Assembly (NCBI GenBank): GCA_030425285.1
Contig: JAUIAY010000001.1
Span: 310,001-374,000, forward strand
Direction: 5' to 3'
DNA length: 64,000 nt
Source: Bacteroidia bacterium
Lineage (GTDB): Bacteria > Bacteroidota > Bacteroidia > Flavobacteriales > Flavobacteriaceae
Shown here: positions 1 through 7,947 of the stretch, one piece after another
Layout: each line of letters begins with the position of its first letter
Numbering within the stretch: position 1 is the first letter of the stretch
Notes under the pieces: generated by a model
What the model was told of the DNA's origin: nothing
The model's database searches: none
The model's input: the letters and a program-made list of their open reading frames with translations, nothing else
Made by a program: the position numbers and the translations under genes

Positions 1-93
1 GAAAGACGACAGCCAGAACGCATAAGTTATATGGATTATACATATGAGGCTAGGCCCAATTTTGACGAAGAAATAACTTTTACGTTAAACTAA
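1..93 (+). CDS. 3' end of an unidentified gene (partial)
   Basis: The first 30 codons of the window are open in frame 1 and end with TAA at 91-93. The tail is charged and finishes with alternating hydrophobic residues (EEITFTLN), as some outer-membrane or secreted beta proteins do, but this is too short to assign a family. Its last 14 bases overlap the stop region of the convergent omega-amidase gene. The gene starts outside the window. Confidence 0.5.
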   Translation, partial: ERRQPERISYMDYTYEARPNFDEEITFTLN

Positions 94-859
94 AGCTGTC
101 CTTGTCGTCCAAAAACTTGAGTTTATCGCGATAATAGGCAATATGCTTTTTCTCTAAAATAACAGTTTCAATTTGCTCCTTGTTGGGTCTTAAAGGTATA
201 ATATTATTGCCCAAAACATCATAAACAGCTGAATGACCGCAATACTCATTTTCTTTACCGTCTAAACCTATCCTATTCACACCAATACAGTAACTCATAT
301 TCTCAATAGCTCTTGCCTTTAAAAGGGCATCCCAAGCAGCAATTCGTGGTTTAGGCCAATTGGCAACATAAAGTAATAAATCGTAATCTTCAACATTTCT
401 TGCCCAAACTGGAAATCTTAAATCATAACAGATAAGCGGGCAAATTTTCCAGCCTTTATAATCAATAATAACTTTATCCTTACCTGCCGTAAATACTTTA
501 TCTTCGCCTGCCAACGAAAAGGTATGTCGTTTATCATAGGTCTTTATGTTTCCATCAGGAAAAGCAAAAATCAACCGATTGAAAAACTGTCTATCTTCCT
601 CAATAATTAAACTACCTGTGATTGCAACTTCATATTTTTGAGCCTGTTCCATCATCCATGAAACCGATTTTCCGTCCATACTTTCAGCTACGACTTCGGC
701 ATTCATAGTGAAACCCGTAGTGAACATTTCAGGAAGGACTACTAAATCGATATCTTGATGAAGTGTTTCAAATTTCGTTTTAAAAAGTTTCCTATTAGCC
801 TTGGGGTCTTCCCATGCCAAATCGGCTTGAATGATAACGGTTTTTAGTTGGTTTTGCAT
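80..859 (-). CDS. Omega-amidase, carbon-nitrogen hydrolase family (YafV/Nit2-like)
   Basis: Nitrilase-superfamily amidase of 259 residues, the usual length for YafV/Nit2. The catalytic triad is visible: Glu44 in LPEMFTTGF, Lys110 in TYDKRHTF and Cys144 in PLICYDLRFP. The family hydrolyses alpha-ketoglutaramate (the keto acid of glutamine) to 2-oxoglutarate in the cytoplasm. It is 12 bp downstream of the small gene at 872-1225, and a methionine/glutamine-type aminotransferase lies just beyond. In other bacteria such an aminotransferase uses glutamine to convert the keto acid of methionine back to methionine, and omega-amidase makes the step irreversible. Family assignment is firm; the exact substrate follows from context. 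Confidence 0.9.
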   Translation of the reverse strand: MQNQLKTVIIQADLAWEDPKANRKLFKTKFETLHQDIDLVVLPEMFTTGFTMNAEVVAESMDGKSVSWMMEQAQKYEVAITGSLIIEEDRQFFNRLIFAFPDGNIKTYDKRHTFSLAGEDKVFTAGKDKVIIDYKGWKICPLICYDLRFPVWARNVEDYDLLLYVANWPKPRIAAWDALLKARAIENMSYCIGVNRIGLDGKENEYCGHSAVYDVLGNNIIPLRPNKEQIETVILEKKHIAYYRDKLKFLDDKDSFSLT

Positions 860-871
860 AATCTTGAGACC

Positions 872-1225
872 TTAAGTCTGTTTAAGTTTTTTTTCTGCTT
901 TTAGGATATTTTCGTTGAGTTTATCAATTTTCTTCAGCCATTTTTCTTCGGCTTCAGGACTTAACTTCCCTCTACTTTTAAGTTTGTTATATTTTTCTTC
1001 GGTATCTTGGAGTTTGTCTTTTGCCTTTTCCAAATTTTTACGTGCCTTCTCATTTTTTTGATGAGCCTTTTCAGCTTTTTTGTGCTTCTTTTCAGCACGC
1101 TTCATGTCTTTTTCGGCCTTTTTATGCTCTTTGTGAATAGCTTTTGTCTCTTTTTCTGACATTTCTTGTGCAGATAGATTAAACCCTATTATTGACAAAG
1201 CCATAAACAGAATCACTCGTTTCAT
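872..1225 (-). CDS. Small secreted Lys/Glu-rich coiled-coil protein
   Basis: Protein of 117 residues with a cleavable signal peptide (hydrophobic residues 4-18, then SAQE). The mature part is almost wholly charged, with repeats of the KAEK/EKK type, and should form one long alpha-helix or coiled coil in the periplasm. I recognise no family. It lies between the aminotransferase and the omega-amidase and is probably co-transcribed with the latter. A promoter element TATTTTTG ends only 4 bases before its ATG, so the mRNA may be leaderless. Function unknown. Confidence 0.75.
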   Translation of the reverse strand: MKRVILFMALSIIGFNLSAQEMSEKETKAIHKEHKKAEKDMKRAEKKHKKAEKAHQKNEKARKNLEKAKDKLQDTEEKYNKLKSRGKLSPEAEEKWLKKIDKLNENILKAEKKLKQT

Positions 1226-1229
1226 ATTT

Positions 1230-1237
1230 CAAAAATA
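1230..1237 (-). promoter_or_regulatory. Promoter -7 element TATTTTTG
   Basis: Read on the minus strand, this exact match to TAnnTTTG lies 4 bases before the ATG at 1225. Transcription should begin at or next to the A of the start codon. No clear -33 TTTG was identified. Confidence 0.6.
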
Positions 1238-1289
1238 TTAGTGTTAATATAAAACTTTAGACACAATAATTTATCAATGGTAACACGAA

Positions 1290-2432
1290 TTATATGTTAT
1301 TTAAAATTTCGGCTGCTTTCTCTAATGTTTCATTAGTTTTCGCGAAGCAAAATCGCAAGACCTTATCATCCTTTCCTGCTTCATTAAACACAGACATGGG
1401 AATTGATGTCAGACCATTTTCTATGGTTAATCGCTTCGCAAAATCAACATCATGTTCATCAGTAATTTCGGAGTAATCCAATACTTGAAAATAAGTGCCT
1501 TGAGATGGCTTGATTTTAAATCGTGAATCCTTTATCAAACTCAAAAAATAATCCCGTTTTTCTTGATAGAACGTTGGTAAACTCAAATAATGATTGGGTT
1601 CCTGCAAATAATCGGCCAGTCCTTTTTGCATAGGGTGATTTACAGAAAACACATTAAACTGATGCGCTTTTTTAAATTCATCCATCAATTCTTTTGGCGC
1701 ACAACAATACCCAATTTTCCACCCTGTGTTATGGAAGGTTTTTCCAAAAGAAGCTACCACAAAACTACGGGACCTCAAATCTTGAAAGAGACAGGCGCTT
1801 TGATGTTTCAAACCATCAAAAATAATATGTTCATAAACCTCATCACTCAACAAAATAATGTCTGTATTTTGAGTCAATTCCTGAAGCTTGAGCATATCGG
1901 TTTCAGATAATATAGTTCCACTAGGGTTGTGAGGTGTATTGATAATTATAAGCTTCGTTTTATTTGAAATCATTTTTTTAACCAAATCCCAATCGACTTG
2001 ATAGCTAGGCGCACTTAATTGAATAGGCTTGACAATACCACCAAAAAGCTCAATTGATGGCTCATAGCAATCATAAGCCGGCTTAAAAATGATGACTTCG
2101 TCATCTTGCTTAACAAATGTTGAAATGATAGTAAATATTGCTTGGGTGGCACCTGCTGTAACGGTTATTTCTGTTTCTGGATGATAGCTTGTGTTATATA
2201 AGTTTTCAAACTTCTTAGAAATGGCTTGGCGTAATTCTAAACTACCAGGCATAGGTGCGTATTGATTATACCCTGAATTCATAGCGTTGTTTACCAAGTC
2301 GATTAACTTCTGATCACTTTTAAAATTGGGGAAACCTTGTGATAGATTAATGGCATTATGCTCATTAGCCAATGCACTCATTACGGTAAAAATGGTTGTA
2401 CCAACCTCTGGTAATTTTGAAATATGCCTCAT
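1290..2432 (-). CDS. Methionine aminotransferase (class I/II, PLP-dependent, YbdL-like)
   Basis: Fold-type I aminotransferase of 380 residues. The PLP lysine is Lys231 in SFGKTFHNTGWKIGY, Asn169 lies in NTPHNPSG and Asp197 in LLSDEVYEH, all typical of the YbdL/kynurenine aminotransferase subgroup. YbdL-type enzymes prefer methionine, glutamine and aromatic amino acids. With the omega-amidase 0.4 kb away it probably forms the glutamine-dependent last step of methionine salvage. Tryptophan and tyrosine dioxygenase genes lie 53 kb away, so a role with aromatic keto acids cannot be excluded. Divergent from the S46 peptidase gene. Confidence 0.88.
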   Translation of the reverse strand: MRHISKLPEVGTTIFTVMSALANEHNAINLSQGFPNFKSDQKLIDLVNNAMNSGYNQYAPMPGSLELRQAISKKFENLYNTSYHPETEITVTAGATQAIFTIISTFVKQDDEVIIFKPAYDCYEPSIELFGGIVKPIQLSAPSYQVDWDLVKKMISNKTKLIIINTPHNPSGTILSETDMLKLQELTQNTDIILLSDEVYEHIIFDGLKHQSACLFQDLRSRSFVVASFGKTFHNTGWKIGYCCAPKELMDEFKKAHQFNVFSVNHPMQKGLADYLQEPNHYLSLPTFYQEKRDYFLSLIKDSRFKIKPSQGTYFQVLDYSEITDEHDVDFAKRLTIENGLTSIPMSVFNEAGKDDKVLRFCFAKTNETLEKAAEILNNI

Positions 2433-2482
2433 AATTGTAAAGGTAATAACTTCTATTATACGATTAAATGATAAGAACTTTT

Positions 2483-2490
2483 TATCTTTG
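2483..2490 (+). promoter_or_regulatory. Promoter -7 element TATCTTTG
   Basis: Exact TAnnTTTG match 22 bases before the ATG of the S46 peptidase gene, in the 80-bp divergent gap. Confidence 0.65.
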
Positions 2491-2512
2491 AAGGATTCAA
2501 AAAATTTAAACC

Positions 2513-4603
2513 ATGAAATTATTCAGATTACTTTTACTTTTTATCACACTTCAGGTTTCGGCGCAACAAGGTGGTATGTGGATTCCTTCGCTTTTAGAGG
2601 GTATGAACGAAAATGAAATGAAAGCCTTGGGCAGCAAATTAACTGCTAAAGATATTTACGACGTCAATAATTCCAGCTTAAAAGATGCTATTGGTCATTT
2701 TAATGGTGGTTGTACCAGTGAGGTGATTTCATCCAAAGGTTTAGTATTGACCAATCACCATTGCGGATTTAGTCAAATTCAATCACATTCCTCTTTAGAA
2801 AACGATTATTTAAAAGATGGATTTTGGGCTATGAACCTAAAAGAAGAGTTGCCTAACGAAGGGCTTTTTATTGAGTTTATTGTGCGCATTGAAGATGTTA
2901 CCGAGCAAGTTTTAGCTGGCGTAACTGAAACCATGACTGAAAAGGAAAAGCAATCAACCATTGATAAAAACAGTAATGGTTTACAAGCTGAAGTTAAAAA
3001 GGAAGCGTGGCAAGACACCAAAGTTAAATCGTTTTATAAAGGCAATCAATATTTCTTATTTGTAACCGAGCGTTTTGAAGATATTCGTTTGGTTGGTGCG
3101 CCACCAAGCAGTATTGGAAAGTTTGGTAGCGATACCGATAACTGGGTATTCCCAAGGCATACAGGTGATTTTTCCTTATTCAGAATTTATGCCAATAAAG
3201 ACAATAAACCTGCTAAATACAGCGAAGACAACGTGCCTTATAAACCAAAGCATTATTTACCTGTTTCTTTAGATGGTGTTGCTGAAGGTGATTTTACCAT
3301 GGTGTTTGGTTTTCCGGGCAGTACAGACGAGTATCTTCCTGCTGTAGCAATTGAGCATATAACCAAAGATTATAACCCAAGTAACATTGCCATTCGTGAA
3401 GCAGCTTTAAAAGTTATTGATGCCCAAATGAAAGCTGATGATGAAGTACGTATTAAGTATGCTTCAAAACAAGCTCGTATTGCCAATGCTTGGAAAAAAT
3501 GGATAGGTGAAAATTTAGGAATTGAAAAAAGTAATGCGGTCGCTGAACGCCAAGCTTTTGAAGCCACATTTACCAAAGCCTTAAAGGAAAAAGGACTAGA
3601 AGATAAGTACGGTCATATTTTACCAGAGTTTGACAAATTATATGCTGATTTTGCTGATGTTAATATTAAACGTAGAAATTTCATTGAAGTCTTTTTAGTA
3701 ACCAACGAATTGATGCAAATGACGTTTAGAGCCTATCAAGTAGAACAATCGTTAAAACAAAATCCAGATAATATTGAAAAAGACAGAGCATATATAACAA
3801 ATCTTTTAAAAGGTGTTCACAAGAATTATGATGTTAATGTAGATAAAGGCGTTTATGAAGCTGTCATGCCATTATATAACAAAACAAATGTTGACCCAAC
3901 TATTTATGACAAAACTGCTTTCACCAATTTAGATAACGCACTAAAACTATTTGATGGTTCTGCTGATGATGTTATTAAAAAACTAAATGAAGATGCTGCC
4001 TATGCTTATGCCAAGCCTATGATTGATGAGTTTTTCTCGTCTATTAATGCGGAGTTCCAGCAAAAAAACGAACCTATTACTGCCCTACAAACCGAATACA
4101 TGACAGCACTTATGAAAGCGTTGCCAAATGCGCGTTATTTTCCTGATGCCAATAGTACTTTGCGTGTTACTTACGGACAAGTACGTGGCTATTCTCCAAG
4201 AGATGCTGTCTATTACCAACCTGTAAGTTATTTGGACGGTGTTATTGAAAAGTATGTGCCTGGTGATTATGAGTTTGATGTGCCTCAAAAGCTAATTGAT
4301 TTGTATGAAGCCAAAGATTATGGGCAATACGCTGACGCCAATGGCAAAGTCCCTGTGTGCTTTTTAGGAACCAATCATACCACAGGAGGAAATTCTGGAA
4401 GTCCAGCTATTGATGCCCACGGTAATTTGGTAGGATTGAATTTTGACCGTGTATGGGAAGGTACTATGAGTGATATGAATTATGATCCAGAAATTTGCCG
4501 AAACATTATGGTAGATTTACGCTATGTGTTGTTTATCGTTGATAAATATGCAGGTGCCAAACATCTAATTGAAGAAATGGATTTGGTGCACCCGAAAAAA
4601 TAA
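2513..4603 (+). CDS. S46 family dipeptidyl-peptidase, DPP11-type (Asp/Glu-specific)
   Basis: Secreted serine exopeptidase of 696 residues with a signal peptide (residues 1-18, VSAQ). It removes dipeptides from peptide N-termini in the periplasm. Family S46 features are present: a His pair at 82-83 in TNHHCGF, Asp219 in RHTGDF and the nucleophile Ser628 in GGNSGSP. Eighteen residues after the serine there is Arg646 (NFDRVWEG). In Porphyromonas gingivalis the matching residue is Arg in DPP11 and Gly in DPP7, and Arg selects acidic P1 residues. I therefore call it DPP11-type. It has its own promoter and is followed 17 bp later by a small lipoprotein gene. Confidence 0.93.
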   Translation: MKLFRLLLLFITLQVSAQQGGMWIPSLLEGMNENEMKALGSKLTAKDIYDVNNSSLKDAIGHFNGGCTSEVISSKGLVLTNHHCGFSQIQSHSSLENDYLKDGFWAMNLKEELPNEGLFIEFIVRIEDVTEQVLAGVTETMTEKEKQSTIDKNSNGLQAEVKKEAWQDTKVKSFYKGNQYFLFVTERFEDIRLVGAPPSSIGKFGSDTDNWVFPRHTGDFSLFRIYANKDNKPAKYSEDNVPYKPKHYLPVSLDGVAEGDFTMVFGFPGSTDEYLPAVAIEHITKDYNPSNIAIREAALKVIDAQMKADDEVRIKYASKQARIANAWKKWIGENLGIEKSNAVAERQAFEATFTKALKEKGLEDKYGHILPEFDKLYADFADVNIKRRNFIEVFLVTNELMQMTFRAYQVEQSLKQNPDNIEKDRAYITNLLKGVHKNYDVNVDKGVYEAVMPLYNKTNVDPTIYDKTAFTNLDNALKLFDGSADDVIKKLNEDAAYAYAKPMIDEFFSSINAEFQQKNEPITALQTEYMTALMKALPNARYFPDANSTLRVTYGQVRGYSPRDAVYYQPVSYLDGVIEKYVPGDYEFDVPQKLIDLYEAKDYGQYADANGKVPVCFLGTNHTTGGNSGSPAIDAHGNLVGLNFDRVWEGTMSDMNYDPEICRNIMVDLRYVLFIVDKYAGAKHLIEEMDLVHPKK

Positions 4604-4620
4604 ACATTAATCTAAACTTT

Positions 4621-5205
4621 ATTAAAAAAATCAAGATAATACTGCCAGCTTTTATAAGCTTATCCATTTTTATTTCATGTAAAAGTTGGCAGAATCAACT
4701 GTTAATTGAAAATAATAAAGATAATGCTAGATTAAATGTGATAGCTGATTTTTTGAACTCTAAATCATCTAAAGCAAAGGAATTTCGTGTGTATAATATT
4801 ACAGAATTTGATACATCAAACGACAAATATTACTTTAGTATTTTAAGGGAAACTAAAATTTTTCCTTCTTTATCTGACACAATCAATGGTGTTGCTAAAA
4901 CTTATTTTCCGACAAAATTTGTAGAAAAAAACAATAGGTTATTTCTATGGGGTTATGCAGATAAAAACAATTTGATAAGTAGTGAGCTCGTTAAAAAACT
5001 TCAAAATTATGACATTGTAGATTCTTTATTCTATAATGTAAAAGAAGGGACAATTCCAAAAAATTCTGAAGAGATTATTCTCACTGACGATAATCAAGAA
5101 GCAACTAATTATTTTGTATGCAAAAGTGATATTACACACTATGCTAAAATCATTAATAATAAGGTAATCAAAAGTAGAAACTATCCTGAATTGAATTGCG
5201 ATTAA
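4621..5205 (+). CDS. Putative lipoprotein with apparent ATT start codon
   Basis: The canonical-start ORF begins at GTG 4738, but the frame is open upstream and codes for a textbook lipoprotein signal: KKIK, a hydrophobic run, then SIFISC with the lipid-attachment Cys at residue 20. The only codon that fits as start is ATT at 4621, one base from ATG. No ATG, GTG or TTG exists between the upstream stop at 4570 and GTG 4738. The product would be 194 residues with no family I recognise. Either translation starts at ATT, or a start codon was recently lost, or there is a base error. It follows the S46 peptidase gene closely. Confidence 0.55.
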   Translation: MKKIKIILPAFISLSIFISCKSWQNQLLIENNKDNARLNVIADFLNSKSSKAKEFRVYNITEFDTSNDKYYFSILRETKIFPSLSDTINGVAKTYFPTKFVEKNNRLFLWGYADKNNLISSELVKKLQNYDIVDSLFYNVKEGTIPKNSEEIILTDDNQEATNYFVCKSDITHYAKIINNKVIKSRNYPELNCD

Positions 5206-5208
5206 AAA

Positions 5209-5901
5209 TCAAACAATGTGCAATTTCCTTAACAATTCCTGCTTATAAGTTCTGCCAATAGGTAATCGGTTTGAGTGTACATAAATTTCGTTACCCGAAA
5301 TTTTATCGACAAACTTGCGGTTTATAATATAACTCTTGTGGGTTTGGATAAACTGATTATTCGGTAATTTTTCGTTCCAGTTTTTCAGCGAATCAATATA
5401 GGACAGTTTTTGTTTGGTGGTAACAACCGTAATATAGTTTCTGTCGGATTCTATATAGACCAATTCATCTAATACAATTTTATGAAGGGTTTTATCAACA
5501 TTCAAAAACAATACTTCAGATTCATCAGCAGTCGTTTTATTAGAAACTTCCAGTCTGTCTTTAGCTTTATTAATCGCTTTTAAAAAACGGTCAAAGGAAA
5601 ATGGTTTTACCAAATAATCCACAATGGTGTCCAACTCAAAACTGCTCACAGCATAATCAGGATAAGCCGTTGTCATGATTATAGCTGGCGGATTTTTAAC
5701 GGTTTTAATAAAATCAATCCCCGAAATATCCGGTAAATTTACATCTAAAAAGATCACATCTACCGTTTCGCTTTTTAAAAAATTATTGGCTTCAATAGCG
5801 GCTTTAAAAGTGGCTATTAATTCCATATCAGGTAGCTTCTTCAAGAAATTCTTAAGAATGTTTTGTGCGGGTATTTCGTCTTCTATGATGATGCAGGTCA
5901 T
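5209..5901 (-). CDS. LytTR-family response regulator
   Basis: Response regulator of 230 residues: receiver domain (about 1-120) with acidic pair Glu7/Asp8, phospho-acceptor Asp53 in FLDVNLPD and Lys99 in YLVKPF, then a LytTR DNA-binding domain (about 130-228). It overlaps the upstream sensor kinase gene by ATGA (5898-5901), so the two are co-translated and form a two-component pair. LytTR regulators bind direct repeats upstream of their targets; none is identifiable here with confidence. Confidence 0.93.
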   Translation of the reverse strand: MTCIIIEDEIPAQNILKNFLKKLPDMELIATFKAAIEANNFLKSETVDVIFLDVNLPDISGIDFIKTVKNPPAIIMTTAYPDYAVSSFELDTIVDYLVKPFSFDRFLKAINKAKDRLEVSNKTTADESEVLFLNVDKTLHKIVLDELVYIESDRNYITVVTTKQKLSYIDSLKNWNEKLPNNQFIQTHKSYIINRKFVDKISGNEIYVHSNRLPIGRTYKQELLRKLHIV

Positions 5902-6869
5902 GCTAAATCCAATTTTAAATACACTTTGTATTTACTATTCTGCGTAATGGTAAGCTCATAATGATCTTTATACAACAACTCCAAACGCTTTTCCAAGTTT
6001 TGAAGTCCTATTTTAAATTCAGCCAGATCATGATCTTTTTCTGTGAAATCATTTTCACAAACACACTCCAAAACACCATTTTTTTCAACGATGGAGACCA
6101 TAATTTCGCTATTCAAGGAACTGTGCTTAAATGCGTTTTCAATAATGGTAATAAGTAATAAAGGTGCTATTTGATTGTTTTCATTTTCAATGCTCTTGTT
6201 ATAAACAATGGTATTCACTCCTTCAGTTCGCAATTCTTGAAAGGTCATGTAATTGTCAATAAACTGAATTTCCTTGTGCAATGGAATTTTTTTCGCATTA
6301 CTCTCGTACAATACATGCTTTAAATTATCGGAAAGCCTTAAAATCAATTCTGGTGTTTCATTTGGTTTTTCTAAAGCATAGGAGTAAATGGTATTCAGGT
6401 TATTGAACAGCACATGCGGATTAATCTGCGATTTTAAAAACTTCAATTCCATTTCCAAATGTTCCTTCTTTATTTGCTCCACTTCTTCTTGCTTATCTAT
6501 AAATCGGTATAACACCCAAACAAAGGAGAAGAAAATAAGTGGCACCAAGGTTTGCCATAAATAATCACTTAAGCATTTCATAATGGAGCAACCACATTGG
6601 GCAAATTCATAACAATACAATTGGGTGGCCAAAAAGGAAATCAAAGCAATAACAAAAACATACCATGCGTACATTTTCTTCTTGACAAAATAGGGCAGTA
6701 AAACCAAATTATTGACATAAACAATGACCACCAGTATGGATATGTATTGTAAAAAAGGATTTTCGCGCCAGTAATAAGGTGAAAAAACAAATAACGATAC
6801 CATGACAAACAAGATCCAAAACAGGATATGCACCAATATTTGAGAGCTATGCTTTTTTAAGGTTTTCAT
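5898..6869 (-). CDS. LytS-type sensor histidine kinase with Cys-rich periplasmic loop
   Basis: Membrane kinase of 323 residues. Four transmembrane segments lie at about 12-33, 41-61, 69-85 and 105-122, followed by a His_kinase domain with phospho-acceptor His152 in QINPHVLFNNLN and a degenerate ATPase domain (IIENAFKHS). There is no separate sensor domain. The loop between segments 3 and 4, predicted periplasmic from the positive-inside rule, holds Cys86, Cys92, Cys94 and Cys99, which could bind metal or respond to redox state. It is the first gene of the operon with the LytTR regulator. Confidence 0.9.
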   Translation of the reverse strand: MKTLKKHSSQILVHILFWILFVMVSLFVFSPYYWRENPFLQYISILVVIVYVNNLVLLPYFVKKKMYAWYVFVIALISFLATQLYCYEFAQCGCSIMKCLSDYLWQTLVPLIFFSFVWVLYRFIDKQEEVEQIKKEHLEMELKFLKSQINPHVLFNNLNTIYSYALEKPNETPELILRLSDNLKHVLYESNAKKIPLHKEIQFIDNYMTFQELRTEGVNTIVYNKSIENENNQIAPLLLITIIENAFKHSSLNSEIMVSIVEKNGVLECVCENDFTEKDHDLAEFKIGLQNLEKRLELLYKDHYELTITQNSKYKVYLKLDLA

Positions 6870-6905
6870 ATTGAAATGAAAAGTAAACAGAATTCTTTAG
6901 TTGGT

Positions 6906-6913
6906 CAAACATA
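6906..6913 (-). promoter_or_regulatory. Promoter -7 element TATGTTTG
   Basis: Minus-strand TAnnTTTG match 36 bases before the ATG of the sensor kinase gene. Confidence 0.5.
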
Positions 6914-7028
6914 ATGTACAAAAGGCAGAAATAACGCAACAAACAACCATTGGTATTGTAAAATAAAACGTTTGTACAACTAAATGAGTAGAAAATACAA
7001 AATATTGGCAAGCAAGCCATTAAGCTTC

Positions 7029-7036
7029 TATTTTTG
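7029..7036 (+). promoter_or_regulatory. Promoter -7 element TATTTTTG
   Basis: TAnnTTTG match 17 bases before the ATG of the thioredoxin-TPR gene. Confidence 0.55.
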
Positions 7037-7053
7037 ATTAAAAATCATCAATC

Positions 7054-7947
7054 ATGAAACGAACAATACTAACTTTAGCCATCCTTTTTTGTTCCCAAAT
7101 CACTTTTTCTCAAACTATTAATCAAACCGTTACTGACGACAAAGGCAATCCCAAATTATTGGGCAAAATTAACAAAAGTGGTCTGCAACAAGCGCCTTTT
7201 AACGAGTGGTTTGAAACTAATTACGATGACTACCTTGTCAACAAACAGGTGATATCCAAACTGAAGGATTCACTGAACCAATACACCATAAAAGTGTTTT
7301 TGGGCACTTGGTGTGGTGATAGCAAAAAAGAAGTCCCACGGTTTTACCATATTCTGCATAAGGCTAAATTTCCAGCCAGTCAATTGGAGGTCATTGCTGT
7401 AGACAACAAACCGGAAGCCTACAAACAAGCTCCAAACCGTGAAGAAAAAGGTTTGAACATACATCGTGTTCCGACATTTATATTTTATAAGAATGGTCAG
7501 GAAGTCAATCGTATTGTAGAACATCCTATGGAAACATTAGAACGCGATATATTGACTATTGTTACCGACAATAAATACACGCCAAATTATATGGCTGCTA
7601 ACTATTTGAACTATTTACTATCTGAAAAATCAATTGATAGTTTACAAATGGAACATGATATTCTAGTTCCCAGATTGGCCGAATTTGTAAAAGGCAGTCG
7701 GGAGTTGAATACTTTGGGTTATGTATATTTACGTGCTCAAGAATATGACAAAGCCTTGTATGTTTTTGATTTGAACACTCAAATTTTTCCTTACAAATAC
7801 AATGTGTACGATAGCTTGGGAGAAGCCTTTTTTGAAACCAAGAATTATGATTTTGCATTAAAAAACTACTACAAGGTTTTAAGTCTAAAGCCGGATGATG
7901 ACAATGCAGTTAAAATGATTGAAAAGATTAAATCAAACATTAACTAA
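7054..7947 (+). CDS. Secreted thioredoxin-like protein with C-terminal TPR repeats
   Basis: Protein of 297 residues with a signal peptide (1-19, TFSQ). The thioredoxin fold covers about 45-180: the active-site motif is W86-C-G-D-S90, and a cis-Pro motif occurs in HRVPTFIFY. The second cysteine of CxxC is replaced by Ser, so it should not act as a simple disulfide oxidoreductase; CxxS proteins tend to form mixed disulfides, act as isomerases, or bind. Two or three TPR-like helices follow (about 220-295). Its stop overlaps the stop of the convergent MutS-like gene. Substrate unknown. Confidence 0.8.
   Translation: MKRTILTLAILFCSQITFSQTINQTVTDDKGNPKLLGKINKSGLQQAPFNEWFETNYDDYLVNKQVISKLKDSLNQYTIKVFLGTWCGDSKKEVPRFYHILHKAKFPASQLEVIAVDNKPEAYKQAPNREEKGLNIHRVPTFIFYKNGQEVNRIVEHPMETLERDILTIVTDNKYTPNYMAANYLNYLLSEKSIDSLQMEHDILVPRLAEFVKGSRELNTLGYVYLRAQEYDKALYVFDLNTQIFPYKYNVYDSLGEAFFETKNYDFALKNYYKVLSLKPDDDNAVKMIEKIKSNIN

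Noticed and set aside
1590-1910. 106-residue plus-strand ORF
   Set aside because: It is antisense to the aminotransferase gene, has no motif and no start context.
4738-5205. Shorter 155-residue gene starting at GTG 4738
   Set aside because: It would start in the middle of a frame that encodes a complete lipoprotein signal upstream; the longer version from 4621 is preferred despite its ATT start.
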